Shown piece by piece: positions 38,301-50,714 of a DNA stretch of 64,000 nucleotides. Numbering within the stretch: position 1 is the stretch's first letter; each line of letters opens with the position of its first letter. The notes under the pieces are model-generated. The model was not told where the DNA came from and made no database searches. It worked only from the letters and a program-made list of their open reading frames with translations. The stretch comes from Harmothoe impar (Eukaryota > Annelida > Polychaeta > Phyllodocida > Polynoidae), in the NCBI GenBank assembly GCA_947462335.1, contig OX381721.1, positions 38,218,488 through 38,282,487 on the forward strand. The letters run 5' to 3'. The position numbers were made by a program, and so were the translations under genes.

Positions 38301-40090
38301 AAAATCTACCTTATATCTAAACCATTGTGAAGTTGAATACATTCAAAAAATAAAAACAGCGTTTTTCCCCTGTAGCCTGTCACAATAATACCAAATTGGA
38401 GAATATCAAATAATATCATTTCAATTTGGTTTATTTAACACATTAATAGCGTGAAAACGTAAATGGGACATTTTCACAGGTTCTGCAGCTATGAAGGATG
38501 TAGGAATTCCTGTGGGACCAGACTTCCTTTACCTAGTGTGCTGATCTCTGACTAAACCTATAATGACACCCATTGACAAGGCCTGCCTGCAGCGAGGGCT
38601 ATATCATATCAGGACTTCCCCTGAGGCAAGGCCAACACCAATCAGCTTATGGGCATGGTCTGTACATTACATCCAACACCTGCGTGTGTTAATGCACACA
38701 CAGGGTAGGGACCTGCACAAGTACTCTACAACCCACACCTTGCCCCTGTCCTTCACCCTGCCTCCTCACTGATTTTTGAGTTACATCATTATATTAACAG
38801 TCTTTCTGAAAACCTTTTCAACATGCAGGACAGTCCTCCAAAACTTTTATTTTGCAGGCCTGGCTTAATATTTGCAGAATACCAGAGGGCAACTTACATA
38901 TTTGATAAAAAGAAGTATTTATAAGCAAGAATTAACATTGAATAATAATGCTTCCCTTGTATATTTCCATTAAAATATGTACAGTTTTGAAAATTGTTGT
39001 TCAAAATGATAATGCAAGGTATGTTTCCATCTATAGACCTTAATGATGGTCATTATTTACAAGCTGTACAAACAAACATTTAGCCCAAGATCCAGCCAGT
39101 CATTTGGACCGGCAGTAGGACCAGTTCAGCTGGTCCAGCAGCCTTTCAGCTGGCTATAGCCAGTGTCCGGCATGTTTTCAGGAAGACTGTATTCACGTGA
39201 TGTTGTCCAATACCCTTCTTGGTACTGTGTGTTACCAGTGTTCAAAACAGTTTCTTATATCATACAGAACACATATGGAACAGCTGCCACAATACAAACA
39301 GCACTTTAAAGGGAATATTACAGCCAGTGAAGCACAGTAACAACAGATTTCAAAAAGTAGAACCGATTAAATAATAAAATTTAAACTTTTCACATACTAG
39401 CAGCTGAATTTAGAATAACTGAGAGACTCCACACTTTAAATTGGATTGAGTAAGTAGGCTGAGCTAGGTTCTTTTATGACCACCTTATTTTCACATGGTA
39501 GGAAGAAAGGGCCTCATACTCAATGAAAGATCTATCTACGCCAATTTTGTGAGGGGTTACAATGGTGAGAAAAATATTGATTTAACATGACATTTGTCAG
39601 CGTAAAACTATTGTGAAACCCTGCTACTAAGAAACATTCACTTACTTTACAATCCCTTCTACACATTATTAATCTACATGGCATCTATCATCAAAAGACC
39701 ATGTACAACTATTCAACTTTCCTAAATCTTTAATCTTCAATATGTCTGATAGAGCACTTCTTTGACTGATCAAAACAAGCAGAGTCAGGCTAAAGGTCTT
39801 ATGCAGGATATGGTATGTAACCATCCAATGGGGATATAAACCCCTGGATATGTGGAGAGGATGAGATAGGGTTTTATTGGGGGATTATGGGGTGATGGAT
39901 TAAATATTTATTTACCGTGGTGAAGAGCTGGAAGTGTAGGTGGATAATGCTGTATATCCCCTAAGGGAATAGATACAGACGGCTAGTGAGCTGTCAATTT
40001 TTTATCATAGCCTTTCTCCCATTTTCAGTGATTTAGTGATTTTGATGCACAATATTAACGATATTTTGGATACACTCCTTTACGATGTAG
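35331..40090. other. Intergenic, no gene supported
   Basis: The only slightly unusual stretches are a GC-richer open frame at 36410-36637 with no known domain and a palindrome-rich patch at 39087-39180 (CAGCTGGTCCAGCAGCC). Neither supports a gene call. Confidence 0.45.
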
Positions 40091-41509
40091 TAAAATGGGA
40101 GATTTTTTTGAGGACATGTGCTAAAACAGTTGCGCGCGACCCCACCTAGCCAAGGCCATCACCACTGGCCACACCTCCTGGACATTGATGTTCTCCAGAA
40201 GATTGTCAAACGTAGGTGGGGGGAAGTAGTGGTCCGGGAAGAAGGGAAGATCCTTAGCCCACTTTTCTAGCCAGACCCCATACAACCAGTCCGAACCGAG
40301 ACTAGAGCCAAAGCCCCGTGACGATGAGTCGCAGAATATCTCGGCCACTGGATTAGAGGGCTGGAGTATCCGGGCCTTGCCATTGAACACACTAGCGAAT
40401 GACCTCCACCATTCCAGATCTGCCTTGAACGTGGGTGACAGTCTTGCTCGGTCGGTGGGTTCTGACAGGGAATTGGTCAGATTAATCACTCTCCTGGAGA
40501 AGGTCCTGCCCCCGTGCACCACCGTGGCACAATGTGCCAAGATGCCCGATAGCTGTTGGAGTTCCAACTTCGAAGCACTGGTCTTTGTCAGAAAGTCACT
40601 TATCGTTGAATACAAGTTGTCTAGCTTTTACGCAGGGAGGCTCAACTCCATGTCTACACTGTTCACCTCTATTCCAAGACAAGTCAGGATCCCGGAAGGG
40701 CCAAGTACCTTCTCCCACTTGATGTCAAATCCGAGGCGCCTAAGCACCAGAATGAGCATGTTCATGTTGACCTCAAAGTCTTGCTGGGACGAACCCAATA
40801 CCGTAAAGTCATCAATGTAATTGGATATCCTGTCTACACCACGGCGGTTGAGACACCGCACCACAAAGTCACCGAGCTGAGTGAAGAGCCAAGGGGCTGA
40901 GGCTAAGCCGAATGACAGGCACCTGTCCACTAAGACCTCCGGGCCCTCGCCGAAGTTCCAACGCAGGCCCTGATATGTCACATGGTCAGGCAATATATTA
41001 ACCGATCGGTACGCCTTGGCTAAATCCACGACCGCTAAATAGTCACTGGGCCGTAGCATGTCTATGATGTAGTCCAACCCTTTGTAAGAGAACTTTTGAT
41101 GAGTGGTGGACATAAAGTTGTTGATGCTAGCGTGAAGTGGGCGCTTGCAGTCTGTAATAGGCCTAACGCCTCCATCTTTTTTCTTGATGGCTCCCATGCT
41201 GTGGATGCACTGAGGTGCACCAACGGCATTAGTTATCTTGCCTGCCTTCACCTCAGAAACCAGTAGTTCACTCATCATACACAGGTGTGGATCCCTGTTG
41301 GTTGGTTATGGTCCAGTGGACAAGGAGACCTTGACCCTGACCTGGGGCATACAGAGCCAGCAGGCCAGGTAGGTTTAGTATAACCCTAAGTAATAACATA
41401 TAACCAACTATTACTAATCATACCGGTAGCATTATACCTATATAATTATGGGGTAATTATATACACATAAAATGGGAGATTTTTTTGAGGACATGTGCTA
41501 AAACAGTTG
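40091..41509. repeat. Two identical 42-bp direct repeats flanking the DIRS-like insert
   Basis: The 42 bases at 40091-40132 recur exactly at 41468-41509 (each starts TAAAATGGGAGATTTTTTTG and ends GCTAAAACAGTTG). The DIRS-like coding fragment fills the 1,335 bp between them. The last codons of the fragment's frame run straight into the left copy. This is how a target-site duplication would look, but it is unusually long. Confidence 0.92.
40133..41305 (-). pseudogene. DIRS/Ngaro-like reverse transcriptase-RNase H fragment
   Basis: The - strand encodes the reverse transcriptase core and the beginning of RNase H of a tyrosine-recombinase-type retrotransposon. Visible blocks are MGAIKKKDGGVRPITD, YLAVVDLAKAYRSV (first catalytic Asp), LSFGLASAPWLFTQL, ISNYIDDFTVLG (the YIDD catalytic box), then after the RT the LQQLSGILAHCATVVHGGRT block and RNase-H-like IFCDSSSRGFGSS. 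The FGLASAPWLFTQ and GRTFSRR signatures are typical of DIRS/Ngaro rather than Gypsy. One in-frame TAA (40630-40628) separates two otherwise collinear frames. The fragment lacks the start of the polyprotein, most of RNase H, the methylase or recombinase parts, and any long terminal or split repeats. It is therefore a dead internal piece. Its frame is open upstream to a TAA at 41308. Confidence 0.85.
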
Positions 41510-43827
41510 GCTATTCACTGTGTAATTGCATGATAAGTCTTCCCAGAATCCAATTACTTCTTCACAGAAACTCAATCATACCAATCAAATTAACAGTTAC
41601 ATAGTTGTAAGGTTCTTCTCATAGTATATAAAGAAATCAAAAAGGTCATGTGCCCTGAACTAGATTAATGGTGTTTCAAATATTATTGAATTCATTTGTA
41701 TAATTGGTTGTCCAGGCAGCCAAAGCCCAGAGGACAGGGTAATAGATTATAGAGAGGAAGGATTCCTGGTACACTACAACATTAGCACTGGCGTGAGAGG
41801 CGGGCCTACTTAAGACATTGTGGAAATATACATCCAATAAAAACATTGATTAGCTTTATAATCCTCTTAGTCTGTGAATGTACACATCTGCAGCTCACAG
41901 CAAGAACCATAAACCTGTTATAGAAAATATAGTGTAACAAACCTGATTTTGCCACACATATAAGTAGTCTTTCAACTGGAGCATTATTCCATGTAAACAA
42001 TTAACATTTCAACTTGTCACCGAAACCTCTTTGTTTTACTGTGGTTCAACAAATTACATACATTTATTACTTGTATGAACAAGTGTGGATCAGTGAGGAC
42101 AAGGACAGAATTTATTTTTCTTTGAATTATATGGTTTTAAATCTCAATGAACATGAAACAAGCATCTGAAGTGACTTTCTCTAGACTTGTATATGACATC
42201 ACTTGATTGAATTCGATCACGAATCAGATGAATCAGATGATGAGCTTTTCATATAGGGTTTCAGGTGCTGTTTTCCCATCTAACCAAGCTGCTATAAGAA
42301 GTTGGGTTTAAAGGGGTACATACACAATACCCACCACAGTCACGTGTAGTTGCTATACTTGTGTCATCACCACATCCTGCTTACCTTTTGAAACCATGAG
42401 ATAAGTAGCTGGTGCTCCCCATTTTACCAACATCAGATTAATAGAGAGTCAACACCGCCTTGTCTACAGTATTAAAACAGGGAGGGAGGGGTGGTAATGC
42501 AAAAACATTTTGACCCTTTGACTAAGGGGGAGGGTGTGTGTGTAGAAATGGTAGACCACTCTTGGGGAGGGGGGTAAAGAAAAATAACCTGTTTTGAGCC
42601 AAAAAGCTGCTCGCTACGATGCGTCCGGGGCATGAGCTATTTTTTCACCCCTCCCCTTGTTAAAAACGTGATCACTCCCTTATTAGCTTTGAATAGCACT
42701 TGTAACTCCCTGGTAAGTAGTCACAAACATATGATCTGGTTAGATTTGGGACATGATGGGCAAGTACCTAGCAGACTGTGGATATTGTAGTGTGGGTGCA
42801 CTTGTGTGTGGTATATTCAACAACATCTGCACAGTGTTGAATGTATCAGACTCCATTTATCCTAGTTTTTGAGCGTTTCATGAAGCCACAATGTGAACCT
42901 CTCATTTAACGGTCACATTTTTTTCATCCTTCAATAAGAGTCAGAGTAAGCAGCAGGTACCTGGTGTCACAGTGAACCTTAAGCCCCAGTGCCCCTATAT
43001 ATAGGGCTGAGTACCTGTCCCGGCTCCACTCCGACTGCCGCTGGAGGGGTACCGAGATCTGCGTCTTTAAGCTCATAATATCTTACCATACCTACAATGT
43101 ACAGTTCTTATGGCAGGGGCAATCACTTCAACCAAATATGATTAGGGATATAATGGATTCATATAGCCATTCAGTTTTGTATTTTGAAAAGGACTGTCAT
43201 GATGATTTACCGTCACATTACGAGGACAAGAAGAACAAGACAACAAGGATATGGTCAAATAGGCCATTCTTAGTGGACTCTTATAATGAATATGGGGGTT
43301 TGGGGGTCATCCTACTAAATCGGGTCTATCCCCTTTATAAATATGTTCACTTTGGCACCCAGTCGAGCTCAGGTGGGTGGCCAGAATGTGATTTGCATTC
43401 ATCCCTCTTCTATACCACACAGCTTAAGAGGACTTAGTGTCCCGCCTACACATGAGCTGCACTGTTTATGAGACTTGAAGGGCTTGATTTGTATGAGCAT
43501 CCCATAGGGTCAAGGTGTGTGTAAGGAAGTAAATGAGCCATTGGTAGAGCAAATGGTGAAGTGACAAAAGACGGGCATAGTGCGGTTTGAATGAAGCCAG
43601 CCAGACTTGAAGGAGGAGTTAATGGGAAAAAAGGAAGAGTACTATCCTACTGAAAAACAGGGTTACTTGCTTTTAAGAACTAATGAGCACATTAACCATT
43701 GTATTAACAAATTAACATGGGGCTTACTTAATAAGAGACCAGCACACTGGTAGATGGAACTACAAAGCAGGGAAGATGCCCAGCAATAAAAACTTATGGT
43801 TTAACCTGGTAGACAATGTAAGTGGTA
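41510..43827. other. Intergenic with a degraded MITE at 42.48-42.69 kb
   Basis: At about 42478-42682, G-rich (CAGGGAGGGAGGGGTGGT) and C-rich (CACCCCTCCCCTTGTTAAAA) halves face each other. The right end GTGATCACTCCC is followed by TTA, matching the 12.4-kb Harbinger-type MITE. A 99-codon ATG frame at 43138-43437 has no recognised domain and is not called as a gene. Confidence 0.55.
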
Positions 43828-44063
43828 CAGAGAAAAGAAGTAGAATCACTGTGACCTCCGACTTGATCACTGAGGTAACTCTTCCCAGGACTCTAAAGTG
43901 ACTCCCTAACATCGGCAGGACTCTATGATGATTCTATTATGACTCCTATTCTAAGACTCCCTAATCATTGTGAGTCACTTTAGAGTCCTTGGGAGAGTTA
44001 CTTCAGTGATTGAGTCCAGACTCCCATTAGGGAGTCACCATGATTTTATTTCTTTTCTCTGTG
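43828..44063. mobile_element. Palindromic MITE, copy 2 of the 15.6-kb family
   Basis: The ends extend to CAGAGAAAAGAAGTAGAATC on the left and the matching complement (TTTCTTTTCTCTGTG) on the right. The interior shares GATCACTGAGGTAACTCTTC and its complement with copies 1 and 3. Confidence 0.85.
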
Positions 44064-44619
44064 TAGGTGATGGACATGGATCTATGTTAAGAAGCCAAGG
44101 ACATCCCTCACAGCCCCCACTATCAGCACCCACGAATACCCACAGCTATCAGCAATCTCCCATGTCTGCCCCAGATGGAGCCTTGGTAATGTCAGCTTAA
44201 TGTAACCCATCTAGCCCATCACTCTCCGTAATCCCTTCTCTCCTCATTATCAACTTTTTTGCTGTTCTCCTCCCTTCAGATTATATTTACTGCTCTTAAT
44301 TAATCATTTACCTGTTCTATACATCCTTTCATACTTGATCCTCCCTACAGGGGTTTGCAGGCCACCCACCTCCTGGCCACCTCTAGTGATGTAGAGGTTG
44401 GAGCATAGCTTCTACATTGCAGCCATGTATGAATACATATCTGAGAAGAAGTGATATTGGTAATAACTATTGGGCACTAACTTCATTTATCATTCATATT
44501 TTGGAGCAAAGGGTCATATTTCTCAAATCAATCCATCTTCTTATCTATTGGTTGGGCAATAATTTAGATTATTATGAGACAAATTCAACACAATATTTCA
44601 TTACCTAAGGTCTGACCAT

Positions 44620-44848
44620 AGTAGAATCACTGTAACTCTCAAAAAGGAACCGACCCCTGATCACTGAGGTAACTCTCACCAGGAATCTAAAGTGACTCCC
44701 AATCATTAGGGAGTCTTAGAATAGGATTCATTATAGAGTTATTATAGAGTCCTCCTAAGTAATGTTAGGGAGTCACTTCAGAGTGCTAGGGAGAGTTATC
44801 TCGGTGATCAAGTCAGGAGTCACAGTGATTCTACTTCTTTGCTCTGTG
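44620..44848. mobile_element. Palindromic MITE, copy 3 of the 15.6-kb family
   Basis: Starts AGTAGAATCACTGTAACTCT and ends GGAGTCACAGTGATTCTACT. It has the same internal order as copies 1 and 2 and lies only 560 bp from copy 2. Confidence 0.87.
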
Positions 44849-45114
44849 CAGGCTTAGATAGGAAAGGGGTTAAAGCAGTCAAGAATGCAGCAATTAATCA
44901 AAGCCATCACACAATAAAATTGATAGTTATTTCATTACCGTTACAGCTAATACCTCCTTAAACACAGCCGCTCCAGGTGAGAAAACTGTCCATTCAACAT
45001 CCATTTAGGATTTTCATGTAGCAGTAAGCTAAGTTATTGTTAAAAGGAAAAGGTATCTTGACACAAAAAATTAATATGGTGTATTTCATGTATAGAAACA
45101 ACTTCACCATTGTT

Positions 45115-45345
45115 TTGTATGGGAAGGACAGTTCTCCACACCCCTATGGAGAAACTGAATCTCATTGTCCATAGCTCCATTCTTCATGGTATAGTTGTGA
45201 AACCAATCTTCAAATGTTGTTTTAAAATGGATTTGATCAACATTAAAATGAAATAAATACAAAGATCCATCCAAATGAGTCCGAACTCCTGGTTTCTGCA
45301 CTTGTGAGACCTTGGGTTGCAGCACAGTCGGCTGTGCTATGTTTT
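45115..45345. repeat. Dispersed ~240-bp repeat, copy 2
   Basis: Collinear with 33476-33735: TTCTCCACACCCCTATGGAG, ATGAAATAAATACAAAGATC, GAACTCCTGGTTTCTGCACT, CAGTCGGCTGTGCT. Moderately diverged. Confidence 0.7.
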
Positions 45346-47744
45346 ACTTAGCACTAGGGTCATACTACAGGCTGATTCTTTATGACAGACCAGGTTATAT
45401 AAAGGCCAGTTATAGTGTTCCAGCCTGCGACTAGTGGCTGTTGACACTTACATATATAGGGGGATCCTAAATGTCTCTCATTAATACTTAGACATTTCCC
45501 ACTAATTGTGTTCTATTCTATATCTCCCTGGTTATATGAATGTCAGTGCATACTTTAATGCTAACTGCAAAAAGTTCATGATATTCAACTTACACTATTT
45601 TTGTTAAGTTGACTCTCCTTGATCTCGAGTTTCACAGAGATTCTTAACTTGAGACTGTTTCTCAGATCTTTGAGATAAGACATAAGCAATGTCAGAATCT
45701 AAAGATGGAGAGACTGAAGAATAGAAGATGCCAGATTACCACCCACCTCTGTGAAAGAATTACTGTGTTTGTCACGTCTCAAGTTCACAGTGCCCCTCAG
45801 TGGAAGCAGAAATCAGGTTAGGGAAATCCTGCCTTCAATACCTTGATTGGAGAAGGTAGGGGAATTGCTGATATCTTTCCATTATCCTTTGAAAATGATG
45901 AACCTTTATACAGGTGATCAAAATAGTTGGCTGGTTATATGTGAATAGGCTTGCATAAAAGTCTTGTATTTTCTGAGATATAATGATTTAAATGTCAAAA
46001 TATGCCTAAATAAGGTACATTTTATGTTGACTCCCCTCCCCCCTTACTCTTCTATTACCGCCACATACTACCCTATAAGACACTGTACTGGGAGATTCCC
46101 CCTTTGAGCGGCAGACCCTCAGTGGCCCTTACCTCCCCTGGTGGCCCTTATCTCTGGAGATAAGGGCTGAGCAATGTTAATTAAGGATCTCCCCTTGCTG
46201 GTGAAACTTCCTCTGAAGGCTTTTTTGCATGCAGTGGATAAAGTCCCGGAATGTCCAGGCCTGGAAATGGGAATGCTCCTCGTTTGGATGGGTGAAGGAT
46301 GCCAGGATCATATTAACTATTAGCAGTCTGGTTTGATCGTGAAACATTTTATGGAAACGTATGACCACACTATTAGACATCATCCGTAAAATTTCCCTCA
46401 GGATATTTCCCTTCCTGTAATTGGTAGCTTGTATGTTCACCCATCAATCCGTCTGCCGCAGCGCAAGCCAGACCACGGCCCTAGCTGGGGCAAGTGTTCA
46501 TCACATTAAGCAACATGGTCATTGAACATCCAAGGCAGTGTATAAATACGAGCCCTCATACATGTACAACACAGTTCCCGTCCTACTACGGGACGTGTTT
46601 GCAAAGCGTAAATAGGTGAACAGTATGACATTTATCAAATGTGTACTGATATTATAAAATCCCCCAAACGAATACATTGCTGCTGGAGAGGTAATTAAAT
46701 ACAAGGCCTATATTACTAGCAAGAAAAAGGCCTACATTGCAATAAGAATTATATCTCTGCTGTAACACCTCAACTATACTTTCACAGGCTGACCTAGTCC
46801 AACCAGTGTTGGTCTATGAGGGATGTGGGTGGGGATGGAGGTGGAAGTGTACAGATAAGCACCTGATCTATGCAGTAGATTAAGTGGGTTATTGACCTGG
46901 AGTTCTCCAGGGAGACCTTGGGTGCTGCAGTGTTGTATACAGAGGAGTAAACATGGCTTCATATTTTCATGATAACATATTTGCAGACAAGCTCAAGAAA
47001 GGCTCTAATTTCTTCTAATTTCTTCTATCCTCACATATATCTGCTCAAAAAGCAATTACATGTTAGTTGCCTTACTTACAAGCAACCTAGAACTCCAAAC
47101 AATCGCAATCTCTCTCAGACATGCCCTTTTAAGTGTTATGCCATCCTGATACCTATCTACTGCATATAAATGCCAAACACACCCTATGGTCACAATATCC
47201 CCTGGGCTGGTGTTGGTTATGGATCCAATCTGTTATAGCCTTGATAGGGATTGTACGGTAACAGGCTCATGCCTGATCAAAGTGCAGTGGTTCAATGTAT
47301 CACACACTAAGGTAAAGAAACCAGTAGGCACATTAAAATAAGCCGGTAAGAGCATATGATTGGGTGATGCACCATGAGTAGGCTTATTGCATATTGAACA
47401 CTTTGATCAAATATGACAGGCTGCACAGAAGGCAAGTAGTATATCCATTCCATCCAATCACAAACATAAGACATTAGTTCTGTTAAACGGATATTCTTAA
47501 CTGTTACTTAGAAATCCATAGAAATGAATTTGAATGAGTGAATGAATAAAAGAAAAAAATTGCAAAGCAGAATAGCAAACATTTGTATTAGAATCCTGTG
47601 CTAATGATTGTGATTTGGAACAGGAAATGGCAGACATTCAGCACACACTCATTTTGTATGTATGCTGAAATATCAGAACTTAGCACCTTCATATCCTTCA
47701 GTTATCAGGCAGGCTATTGTACAGGCTTGTGTATGTTTACTATT
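45346..47744. other. Intergenic, nothing certain
   Basis: A palindrome CCTTATCTCTGGAGATAAGG at 46148-46167 resembles one at about 1749-1766. An 87-codon frame on the - strand at 46440-46177 has no recognised domain. No gene is called. Confidence 0.45.
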
Positions 47745-48131
47745 CTAAATGTAGGCGGGTTCTGCTGGGCGTTGGTTCGGAACTCTGTTCCGAACGCCTG
47801 GGAGCCGACGGCAGGTTGAGACACCTGTTGCGGCTCCGAGGTATGTACAGGGGGTGTTATAGGTAATCTGGACTGCGCATGCGTGTAAGGTCTGGCCGCC
47901 TACAGATATAACCAACGTCCAGGGGAGCTTACCAGCTTGCCATAGGCTCCAGGCATCTCCCAGGTTAAAGCGGTTCTATACCCACTTACCTGATCATAGT
48001 TATGGCTCGGATGAAACGGAACTTGTTTCATTCAGAAATAAAGTAATCCTTTGCAACCTGTTACACCATACCAAATCTGCCTTGACTCTTTTTTTTCCGA
48101 TATTGTATCAACGTTAGGGTCTGTTACACTT
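47745..48131 (+). repeat. Possible solo LTR or promoter-bearing repeat
   Basis: This GC-richer block in AT-rich surroundings contains an NRF1-like CTGCGCATGCG palindrome (47874-47884), a foldback TTCGGAACTCTGTTCCGAA, and an AATAAA polyadenylation signal (48039-48044). It ends GGGTCTGTTACA. Promoter-like and polyadenylation elements in one compact block suggest an LTR, but no second copy, primer-binding site or target duplication is seen, so the call is weak. Confidence 0.3.
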
Positions 48132-49950
48132 TCAAGGAATTACTGTGCAGGTGTTGAATGGACTGGCTTTTAACCCTAGTAGCCTTGTCAGCCTTGTGGG
48201 GCAGCGGTTATATGGCATAACCCTGGACAGGTGTAGGTTAACCAATTTATGAATTGTTTACATTCAGTTCACCAGCTCTCTGATATCAGAGCTTGTGATT
48301 TGGGAGAAAAACAATTCATTCAACTGACTCTTGAAATGAAGAGAAAGTACTTTTCAACTGTAAGAAAAGGTAATCTAGCACTGTATATTGCTAAATAGAT
48401 ATTTTTTGTCTAAAACAATTCTGAAAAGTGATAAAAGTAATGACTTTCTTTATTCAGATGACTTAAAAAAAGATTTTTGATGCTCATAATGAGTAACAGT
48501 GGCAGCTAGCTTCAAACTGTGTCAAGATAGCAGTGGGAGGAAATGCATTTCTTTATATATCCATTTAAGATAAAATCTAAAATTGATGCCCCTCTAGTGC
48601 ACTGTACAGCTGGGATGCAGCTGTGTATACCAGTTTTCATTTTATCAGTTTCCCCCCTTGTTGTAACATGCATTTCTGGACATGGAACCTTTGTCTATTT
48701 GTGATGGTGAACTTGTTCAGGCATTTTATCTGAGATTGTCTTCTCTGTCTTACCTGAGAGAGTGGTTTCGAGTATTATCTAAGTGTGTGTATAATAAAGG
48801 GATGTTAAATAAATCTAATGAGCTAAGTGAAGACAATAGTAGGCAGTAGATGTTGATGGGTAGTATTGACCCTGTTAATATGTGTATTACGCGCAAGGCA
48901 ACTACTAGTGGCGCCACCACTGGCCGTATCCAAGGACTCCTCCACCCACCCCTATCTGGGGAATGGGAAAATTCTATTTGGCTGAGAGATTCCTTATAAG
49001 GGACAGAAAATTTAATTAATTGGACATAACTGCAATGTATTGATATGATTGATTTAATATATACAAAGGAGTGTATATTGCCATTCTGACATCAATTAGA
49101 ATGGTCAGCAATACAGTTTGCAGCGTTTTATTCCTTTGCATGCTATGCACACACTAGACACCAATCAGCTTATATCCCGATAAATATATAGTTGATAGCT
49201 GCAGCAGCCAGGTTGTGCTTCATGTCTGTCTGTGGGCAGATCATATTTTCTGCCTGTTAAGTAGTCTCTCTGTATGCCTCTGAGGTAGAACAGAATATAA
49301 TCCTCTCCACCCCTGCTTGCCCTCTCATACGTAGTGTACATAATGTAAGTGTACATAAAGTAAGCGTATGTAACTATAAAGGAACTCTGAATCCAAGACG
49401 TTATTTGTGTGTCAAAAACTCTGCGGGGCTAGGTCACTGACCCCAGGCTCCTTGAATGCTGCAGGGAGTGGATTATCTAGATTGATTGATTGTTCTTTCA
49501 TTCCTGATTATCCTGCGGAGATATATATCCATTATTAAATGTTTTGTGTTGTTCCACAGCATGTAATATGATATTGTTCCAATAAAGTCATATTTGAATG
49601 TTCCTGGTATTTATAGGATGCTGAACTGTCACACTGTTTACAAAATGCATCCATATTAGATAAGAAATAAAGTGCACAATTCACTTTGCTAGCTGTCCAA
49701 TGGTATCATAATAGACCTGACCTTTTGTTTGTGGTGCTGTGTTCGGCTCAGTCAGTACCAGATGTGTTATTTTGTGACAAAGCTGTTTTTGTGTAAGGAT
49801 TATGTTGTTCCTTTTTGTGGCCGAGAGAGTAAACTCATGTACCTGGTATGAATTGTCTAATGATTAAATCTTTTTCATAAAATGCAGGCAGGCAGTTTAT
49901 CATTATCTTCTGAATACCACATAAATATTGAATCAGTACTCAGCTAGTAT
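48132..49950. other. Intergenic, nothing recognised
   Basis: AT-rich sequence without supported genes. Confidence 0.45.
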
Positions 49951-50136
49951 CAGGTGGAGGACTTGACCAGTGATACAGCCTGGCCTGTATTTCCAGGTAG
50001 CCTGGTAATGCAGGCTGGCCAGGCTGGTTTAGCAGGTTGGGAGCGTTTACAGGCAGGGTGTTAGGTCAGGTTGTTCACACTCTCCCAGCACATCAGTCTC
50101 ATATAGCAGGCTGGGGCTCAGGCTTTCACACCTTCT
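49951..50136. mobile_element. Left-end copy of the 13.3-kb palindrome-rich MITE
   Basis: CAGGTGGAGGACTTGACCAG, GTAGCCTGGTAATGCAGGCT and ATAGCAGGCTGGGGCTCAGG match 13341-13495 in order. The right inverted end is not found, so the copy is truncated. Confidence 0.75.
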
Positions 50137-50714
50137 CCATATACTTTACTACAACTGTTTCCATTGTCCCAAGAATCACAGCACTGTCACGTTGCAATTT
50201 TCCTCCATTTTCAATATTGATATTTATTTTCTCCCTCTCACTGCTATCCAGTGTCTATTTTTCATTCTTCAAGAGTGTTAATAGTGCAAAAGCCATTTGC
50301 ATCAGATTCCTTAAAATCACAACAGCTTTGTACTTCAAGTGGGAGTTGCTTTTTCTTTCTTGGACTCATTTCGAAAGGGTTTCGATGCTCTGTAGCGTCA
50401 TCACTTTCATAAATAAAGAAAATAGCAGAACTAATCATGGTAACGTGCTGAGCGAGCGTACAGTGGACGATGCTACGAAGATGAAGGGCGGGTAGAGAAA
50501 GTGTGACGGGTGAGAGTGGCGTTTCACTCCTTATGTACCCTGTCCTAGATAAGCCTCTTAAACGGCTGAAAAGACTCTCTCAGTACAGAGCTTCTACCGC
50601 AGGTGGGTTTAGACTTAAGCAGCTTACTTCACACACGTGTCTGTTAGAAAAGCTACTTGCACACCTGCCTTCCCTTTTTCACTAGTGTTCACCCTCTGCC
50701 AACTTATAAGACAC

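Noticed and set aside
43138..43437. 99-codon ATG frame on the + strand
   Set aside because: No domain, no splice or promoter context. Frames of this size are expected by chance in 64 kb.
46177..46440. 87-codon - strand frame
   Set aside because: No known domain and no support for expression. Possibly part of an old repeat.
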